Shown: piece after piece, positions 59,079 through 64,000 of the stretch
Layout of the letters: each line of letters opens with the position of its first letter
How positions within the stretch are numbered: position 1 is the first letter of the stretch
Assembly: GCF_024699925.1 (NCBI RefSeq)
Contig: NZ_JAJOMX010000001.1
Coordinates: 2,890,001 to 2,954,000, forward strand
Source of the DNA: Mesorhizobium sp. J428
GTDB taxonomy: Bacteria > Pseudomonadota > Alphaproteobacteria > Rhizobiales > Rhizobiaceae
Length of the DNA stretch: 64,000 nt
Direction of reading: 5' to 3'
Translations under genes and position numbers: made by a program
Notes under the pieces: generated by a model
What the model was told of the DNA's origin: nothing
Seen by the model: the letters and a program-made list of their open reading frames with translations, nothing else
Databases searched by the model: none

Positions 59079-61484
59079 TCATTTGTGGATCTTCAGGGGT
59101 ACCGCCCGCAGATGTCTTATTGGCGCGCCCGGGGTGAGACTTTGGGCCGCAGCCATGATGCCCTTAGCGTCGATGCCATAGTGACGATACAGTTCTGCAA
59201 TCGATCCTGTCTGGCCGAAGTGTTCGACGCCGAGCGAACGGGTGCGATGCCCGTGCACCGAACCCAGCCAGGCCAACGTCGCAGGATGACCGTCGATGGC
59301 CGTCACCAGTCCGCAATGCGGCGGGAGGTCTGCCAGGAGTCTCTCGATGTGGCAGGAGGCATGTGTCAGTCCGGATTCCCGGGCGCGTTGGGCGGCCGTC
59401 CAGCCGGCATTCAGACGATCTGCGGACGTGATTGCGAGGAGGCCGAGATCGCGTCGGTCCTCCGCCATAAGTCCCACCGCTGCGATCGCCTCCGGGGCAA
59501 TCGCGCCGGTGTATGCCACGACGACCTGCGCGTTTGGTCCGGGCCGACGCATCCAGTAACCGCCGTTGACGATATCGGACTGAAGGTCGGGCGTCATTTC
59601 CCGCCTGGGCTGCTCGATCGATCTTGTCGACAGCCGAAGATAGACAGAGCCGCCCGTTGCATCTCGCAGCCATGTCAGTTTGTCCGGATCTTCAGCGCCA
59701 TCGCGCTGCATGTATTCGAAGGCCCAACGCATCAGGACGGCGACCTCGTCGACGAAGGCGGGCTCGAAACTTGCCAGCCCATCTTGGGCCATGCCGATCA
59801 AGGGTGTTGCGATAGACTGATGGGCGCCGCCTTCTGGCGCAAGTGTCACGCCCGATGGAGTCGCCGCCAGCAGGAAACGCGCATCTTGATAACATGCGTA
59901 TTTCAGCGCATCGAGGCCGCGCTCGATGAAGGGATCGTATAGCGTTCCGACCGGAAGCAGGCGCTCCCCGAACAGTGAATGCGACAAGCCGAGCGCCGAC
60001 AACGTGAGGAACAGGTTCATCTCGGCGATCCCCAGTTCCATATGCTGCCCTTCGGGTGAATAGGACCAGTTATAGGTAGACGGAATACGTTCCGCCCTGA
60101 ACAGGTCAGCCATCTTCACCTTCGCAAACAGCCCGCGTCGGTTCACCCAGGCACCCAGATTCGTCGATACGGTCACATCCGGAGAAGCTGTCACGATTCG
60201 CTCGGCGATCGCGGTATCGGACTTCGCGAGCTCATGCATGATCAGGCCGAATCCCTGCTGGGTGGACATAGAAGGCTGAGCGCCGAAAGCCAGAGCTTCA
60301 GGAACCGGGATCGTTTCGGACTCATACCGGCGACGCCCCCTGGACGCGAAGGGAAGCGATTTGAGGAATTCACGCACATCGGCTGCCCTGGCGGACAGGC
60401 CCTCGAAGGGTTCCCACTCGCGACCTTCCCGAACACGCATAGCCTTTTGCAGGGCCGCAATCTGGGTCGGCGTCATCAAGCCGGCATGATTGTCCTTATG
60501 CCCAGCAAGCGGGAGGCCGAAACCCTTGATCGTGTAGGCGATGAAACAGACGGGCCGATCGTGCGCGCGAGCTTCTTCAAAGGCCTCCAGCAGCGAAGGG
60601 AGGTCGTGCCCGCCCAGATTGCTCATCAGTGCTGCGAGTTCTTCGTCGCTTCGGCTCTCGATCAGGCGCGACACCGGACCCTGATCTCCGATGTCGTCCA
60701 TCAGACGCTTGCGCCATGCCGAGCCGCCCTGAAAGATCAGAGCCGAGTAGAGCTGGTTAGGGCAGTTATCGATCCACTCACGCAACACATCGCCGCCCGG
60801 TTCGGCAAAGGCAGCTTGCTGGAGCCGGCCATGCTTGAGGACGACGACGTCCCAGCCGAAATTACGGAATATGGCTTCAAAGCGGGACCAGAGGCCCTCG
60901 CGAACCACTGCGTCGAGACTTTGCCTGTTGTAGTCGACGACCCACCACGTGTTGCGCAGGCCGTGCTTCCATCCCTCGAGCAGCGCCTCGAAGATGTTGC
61001 CTTCGTCCATCTCGGCATCGCCCACGAGGGCGATCATCTTCCCCGCAGGAAGATTTTGTGCCCAGCCCTTCGCGTGGACGTAGTCCTGAACGAGGGACGC
61101 GAAGATCGTCTGCGCCACACCCAGCCCGACGGAGCCGGTGGAAAAATCCACATCATCGATATCCTTGGTGCGTGACGGGTAGGACTGGACACCTTTGTAG
61201 CCACGAAAATTCTTCATCCGGTCAAGGGTCTGGTTGCCGAGCAGATACTGGATGGCGTGAAAGATCGGGCTTGCGTGCGGCTTCACCGCCACCCTGTCCT
61301 CGGACCTGAGCGCAGCGAAGTAAAGCGCTGTCATGATCGTCGCCATCGAGGCGGAGGATGCCTGGTGACCCCCTACCTTCAAGCCATCACCATTGTCCCG
61401 AAGGTGGTTGGCGTTGTGGATCATCCACGTCGCCAGCCAAAGCACCTTGCGCTCCAGTTCGCCGAGCAAATCGAGTCTGGTCAT
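59079..61484 (-). CDS. Homodimeric 2-oxo-acid dehydrogenase E1 (AceE/MdeB-like)
   Basis: 801 residues. It has the AceE-type transketolase fold: GLKVGGHQASSASMATIM near the start, the thiamine diphosphate motif GDAEMDEGN (about 166), and the pyrimidine-domain and C-terminal regions. It is shorter than AceE (about 890). MdeB in Pseudomonas putida, an alpha-ketobutyrate dehydrogenase E1, is of this type and is divergent from an Lrp-family regulator, as here. No E2 or E3 gene is adjacent. Substrate (pyruvate, 2-oxobutyrate or branched) is not assigned. ATG 61484 follows AGGGGCAGG. Confidence 0.88.
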   Translation of the reverse strand: MTRLDLLGELERKVLWLATWMIHNANHLRDNGDGLKVGGHQASSASMATIMTALYFAALRSEDRVAVKPHASPIFHAIQYLLGNQTLDRMKNFRGYKGVQSYPSRTKDIDDVDFSTGSVGLGVAQTIFASLVQDYVHAKGWAQNLPAGKMIALVGDAEMDEGNIFEALLEGWKHGLRNTWWVVDYNRQSLDAVVREGLWSRFEAIFRNFGWDVVVLKHGRLQQAAFAEPGGDVLREWIDNCPNQLYSALIFQGGSAWRKRLMDDIGDQGPVSRLIESRSDEELAALMSNLGGHDLPSLLEAFEEARAHDRPVCFIAYTIKGFGLPLAGHKDNHAGLMTPTQIAALQKAMRVREGREWEPFEGLSARAADVREFLKSLPFASRGRRRYESETIPVPEALAFGAQPSMSTQQGFGLIMHELAKSDTAIAERIVTASPDVTVSTNLGAWVNRRGLFAKVKMADLFRAERIPSTYNWSYSPEGQHMELGIAEMNLFLTLSALGLSHSLFGERLLPVGTLYDPFIERGLDALKYACYQDARFLLAATPSGVTLAPEGGAHQSIATPLIGMAQDGLASFEPAFVDEVAVLMRWAFEYMQRDGAEDPDKLTWLRDATGGSVYLRLSTRSIEQPRREMTPDLQSDIVNGGYWMRRPGPNAQVVVAYTGAIAPEAIAAVGLMAEDRRDLGLLAITSADRLNAGWTAAQRARESGLTHASCHIERLLADLPPHCGLVTAIDGHPATLAWLGSVHGHRTRSLGVEHFGQTGSIAELYRHYGIDAKGIMAAAQSLTPGAPIRHLRAVPLKIHK

Positions 61485-61608
61485 GATCCTGCCCCTTCCT
61501 GCGCGGGAATCATGCACCCGGCCGGGAAGCGAAAGGGGCCAAAGATCGGCAGAAAGACGCTTTGCCATTGGTGGATTGTGCTATAAAGCTCGGCCATTGA
61601 GGTGAAAT

Positions 61609-62079
61609 GTGCCACGCCACTCAATTGATGACATCGACCGCAAGATACTTCGCACCTTGCAGGCCGACGCAAAAACCACAGTTGGCGACATCGCCGAACG
61701 GGTGGGCCTTTCGCCATCGCCTTGCGCGCGCCGCATAAGGCTCCTCGAGCAGTTCGGCGTTATCAAGGGCTACACGGTCGTTCTCGACCAGGAGAAGGTA
61801 GGACTGCCGATCAGCGCATTTGCTTCGATCAAGCTGGAGCGTCAACGAGAGGAGGATCTCGACAAGTTTGCCGAAGCCGTGGCTCGCTGGCCCGAGGTCG
61901 TGGACTGCTATCTCATGACGGGACAACGCGACTACCTCATGCGGATCGTCGCGAGCGATCTTCAGGCGCACGAACGCTTCCTGAAGGATAAGTTGACCCG
62001 GCTGGACAATGTCGCCTCCATCGAAACCAGCTTCGCGCTGGGGCAGATTAAACGTGCAGAGGTGCTGCCGCTGGGGTAG
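61609..62079 (+). CDS. Lrp/AsnC-family regulator
   Basis: 156 residues. N-terminal HTH (IDRKILRTLQADAKTTVGDIAERVGLSPSPCARRI spans about 9-43) and a RAM effector domain (FASIKLERQREED, TGQRDYLMRIVASD). Divergent from the E1 gene across 124 bp, so it probably regulates it in response to an amino acid. This arrangement parallels mdeR-mdeB. The ATG at 61609 follows GAGGTGAAATG. Confidence 0.93.
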   Translation: MPRHSIDDIDRKILRTLQADAKTTVGDIAERVGLSPSPCARRIRLLEQFGVIKGYTVVLDQEKVGLPISAFASIKLERQREEDLDKFAEAVARWPEVVDCYLMTGQRDYLMRIVASDLQAHERFLKDKLTRLDNVASIETSFALGQIKRAEVLPLG

Positions 62080-62244
62080 ACTCGGGGGGCTGAATGGCTG
62101 GTGAGCAGCAGCGCTGTACTAACCGCGAGACAATGCCGGCGCCGTTCACCTGTGTCGGAACGTCAACCGTTGGCTACCAGTTCGTGGCGTCCTAGCTGAG
62201 AACGTCCGACAGTTCATCGCATGACCGTGGTTCGAAGCTTTGAT

Positions 62245-63064
62245 TCATTTGTTTGCCAGGATGTCGGGACCGCGCTCCGCCCGTCTCAGATCATAATCAC
62301 CGGCGGCCAATTCGCGGGATAGGTCCGTAGCCGTATCAACAAGGAGCTGCTTGTACGATTCAACCGCATCCTGAAAGCTGAGCGCTGACCTGAGCCAGAT
62401 GACCGTCAGGCAGGCGATCACGGATTGGCCGTGATAAATCGGTGCTGACATGCTCATCGTGTCGGCACGAAACCCCTGCTTCCGAAAGCCGACGCCCAGC
62501 TTTCTGCTTTGGTCCAGTAATGTATCCAACTCGCCGTCTCGGCTCGTGAGAGGGCCCTGTGCGTTGTGGCGATACTTCAGGCCCTGCAGCACCTTGTCTC
62601 GTTCTTCCGGCGGCGAGAAAGCCAGATAGGCGCGGCCGCTTGCCGTCTCGATCATCGGGAGCTTTGTTCCAACCATTCCCCGGTCGAGAGCGTACGGACT
62701 GAGGTAGTAGGTCGATTCTCGTACTTCCATCTGGTCGTATGTACGGCACCATGAGATCGACAGGCCATAGAATGCGCTTACCCAGTCGCACCATCGCTGG
62801 TACGACGACATGGCAAACCCAGTCGGCGTCCCTAAAGCCGGAGCTAAGCGATTTCGCATGCAGCGCCACGCGCCATTTTTCTGAAAGTCGGTCACGCGTG
62901 ACGAAGCGAAGTTCTTCCATCGTCTCCAGCAGCCGATAAACCGTCGCGCGCGGATAGCCGGTCGCTTCGGCGATCTCACCGGCCTTGACGCCGTCACGCT
63001 GATTAATCGTCTGCAGAATTCTAAAGGCCCGCCCTACTGCGCGGACGTGTTTGGTATCCGACAT
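62245..63064 (-). pseudogene. IclR-family regulator with one frameshift
   Basis: From ATG 63064 the frame has MSDTKHVRAVGRAFRILQTI, an HTH (VKAGEIAEATGYPRATVYRLLETM) and the start of the effector domain up to PVDLMVP. Near 62743 it shifts; YDQMEVRESTYYLSPYALDRGMVG and the rest of the IclR effector domain continue to the TGA at 62245. Corrected length about 273. It is divergent from the FAH-family gene at 63339 and would control it if intact. Confidence 0.85.
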
Positions 63065-63338
63065 CAGCGCACCTTGGGCACCCACAGATTTCTGATGGCA
63101 ACCGTCATCATGCCGGCCCCCAGCGGCGATCACCATCCAAACCCTAATATCCGCCTATTAAGAGGCGGTGTCCACCTGGCGGGCAAGGTTCACATAGGGG
63201 CTTATGGCACAACTCGTGACCGGTACATTGCGGTCGCCAACGATCCCCAAGCCGCTCGCCGACGGGAGAGTCGGCCGGCGCGCCGGAGGGCCATTGCCAG
63301 ACGCCGGATCGTCTGCGTGAACAACCAGGAGGACAGAG

Positions 63339-64000
63339 ATGCGGATCAGCTCATATCAAAGGCCCGACGGCATCGTCTCCTTCGGCGTGGTCGAAGGAGA
63401 CGTGATATCAGAAGCGAGCGAAGAAATTCGGGCGACGTATCGGGACGTGCGTGGGTTGCTTGAGGCTGGTGCGGCCGCCGAACTGAAATCGACCGGAACC
63501 ACGTTTCGCCTCGGCGAAGTCAGCCTGTTGCCGCCTATCCTCCAGCCGGACAAGATCATCTGCATCGGCTTGAACTACATGTCCCATATCAAGGAAACGG
63601 GGCGCGACAAGCCGGAATATCCATCCATCTTCACGCGCTATCCGTCCTCGATCGTCGGTCACCGTCAATCTCTGGTGCGGCCCACAGTTTCGGACCAGTT
63701 CGATTTCGAGGGCGAGCTGGCCGTCATCATCGGCAAGCGAACCCGAGCTGTGTCAAGCGCCGACGCCATGAAACATGTCGCTGGTTACACGTGCCTGAAT
63801 GACGGCTCGATCCGCGACTACCAGCGTCACACGACCCAGTTCTGGTCAGGGAAAAACTTCGTCGGCACTGGTTCGATGGGCCCCTGGCTGGTGACGGCCG
63901 ACGAGTTCGGAGATCCGGCAACCAGAACGCTCCAAACCCGCCTGAACGGTGAAATGGTCCAGGACGCGGCCATTTCAGACCTGGCCTTTTCCGTTCCCGA
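63339..64000 (+). CDS. Fumarylacetoacetate hydrolase family protein, 3' end outside window
   Basis: At least 220 codons from ATG 63339 (after AGGAGGACAGAG), open to the window edge. It contains KIICIGLNYMSHIKETGRD (the FAH core start), DFEGELAVIIG metal ligands and GYTCLNDGSIRDYQ. It resembles 2-hydroxyhepta-2,4-diene-1,7-dioate isomerase/5-carboxymethyl-2-oxo-hex-3-ene-type enzymes, acting in aromatic ring degradation, but the substrate is unassigned. It is divergent from a broken IclR gene. A different FAH gene lies at 36182. Confidence 0.88.
   Translation, partial: MRISSYQRPDGIVSFGVVEGDVISEASEEIRATYRDVRGLLEAGAAAELKSTGTTFRLGEVSLLPPILQPDKIICIGLNYMSHIKETGRDKPEYPSIFTRYPSSIVGHRQSLVRPTVSDQFDFEGELAVIIGKRTRAVSSADAMKHVAGYTCLNDGSIRDYQRHTTQFWSGKNFVGTGSMGPWLVTADEFGDPATRTLQTRLNGEMVQDAAISDLAFSVP

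Noticed and set aside
59108..59122. GGCGCGCCCG near the 3' end of the E1 gene as an att copy of tRNA-Arg
   Set aside because: Only about 11 bases match and in inverted orientation inside a coding sequence; attachment sites should be direct repeats.
60234..61175. A 313-codon plus-strand frame within the E1 gene
   Set aside because: Antisense shadow of the E1 gene, no domain seen.

Overview
The window is high-GC DNA from an alphaproteobacterium of the Rhizobiales (Hyphomicrobiales), most like the Phyllobacteriaceae/Mesorhizobium group. The evidence is the order maeB / mutS / glnD / murJ / trpS / usp / nfu, rhizobial-type palindromic intergenic repeats, an Irr-box-like iron site and an HmrR-type copper operator. 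No computation was run; family names come from recognising motifs and overall sequence.

Layout. 0-18.9 kb is chromosomal core: a chromate transporter fragment, maeB, mutS, a GGDEF/EAL protein, three transporters (two with frameshifts), glnD, murJ, trpS, usp and nfu. 19-30.9 kb is mixed: an L,D-transpeptidase, a CueR/HmrR-type regulator, a lone BMP-type binding protein, msrA with two membrane proteins, tRNA-Ser(GGA), a small-protein/SRPBCC pair, a RibD-C reductase, a MerR/MFS divergon, a frameshifted lhgO, and a TetR/epimerase operon with a double palindromic operator. 31-35.1 kb is a copper-resistance operon: a CPH-type P1B ATPase, a small Cys/His protein and a Met-rich multicopper oxidase (frameshifted). 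35.3-44.2 kb is a catabolic divergon: cyclase and FAH hydrolase on one side; on the other a five-gene ABC transporter/GntR chain, then a 3-hydroxyacyl-CoA-dehydrogenase-like enzyme, a beta-keto-acid cleavage enzyme (BKACE) and an IclR regulator. 44.2-52.7 kb holds stress and iron genes (tandem USP, anti-sigma-like protein, bfd-bfr), a short RNase D, an M20 peptidase, a TVP38-type protein with an FAD oxidoreductase, and an orphan histidine kinase.

At 53 kb tRNA-Arg(ACG) is followed at once by a broken tyrosine integrase, a broken excisionase-like gene, an amber-interrupted gene, two AT-richer unknown genes and an IS21-family element with frameshifted istA and istB. This looks like the left end of a decaying integrative element. 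Beyond it (59-64 kb) lie an AceE/MdeB-like 2-oxo-acid dehydrogenase E1 with a divergent Lrp regulator, and a frameshifted IclR gene divergent from a second FAH-family gene cut by the window end.

The least explained biology is the 35-44 kb catabolic divergon, whose substrate cannot be read from its parts. A second striking property is about a dozen apparent frameshifts in transporter, accessory and mobile genes while the longest housekeeping genes are intact. Either these genes are decaying or the assembly has residual indels.
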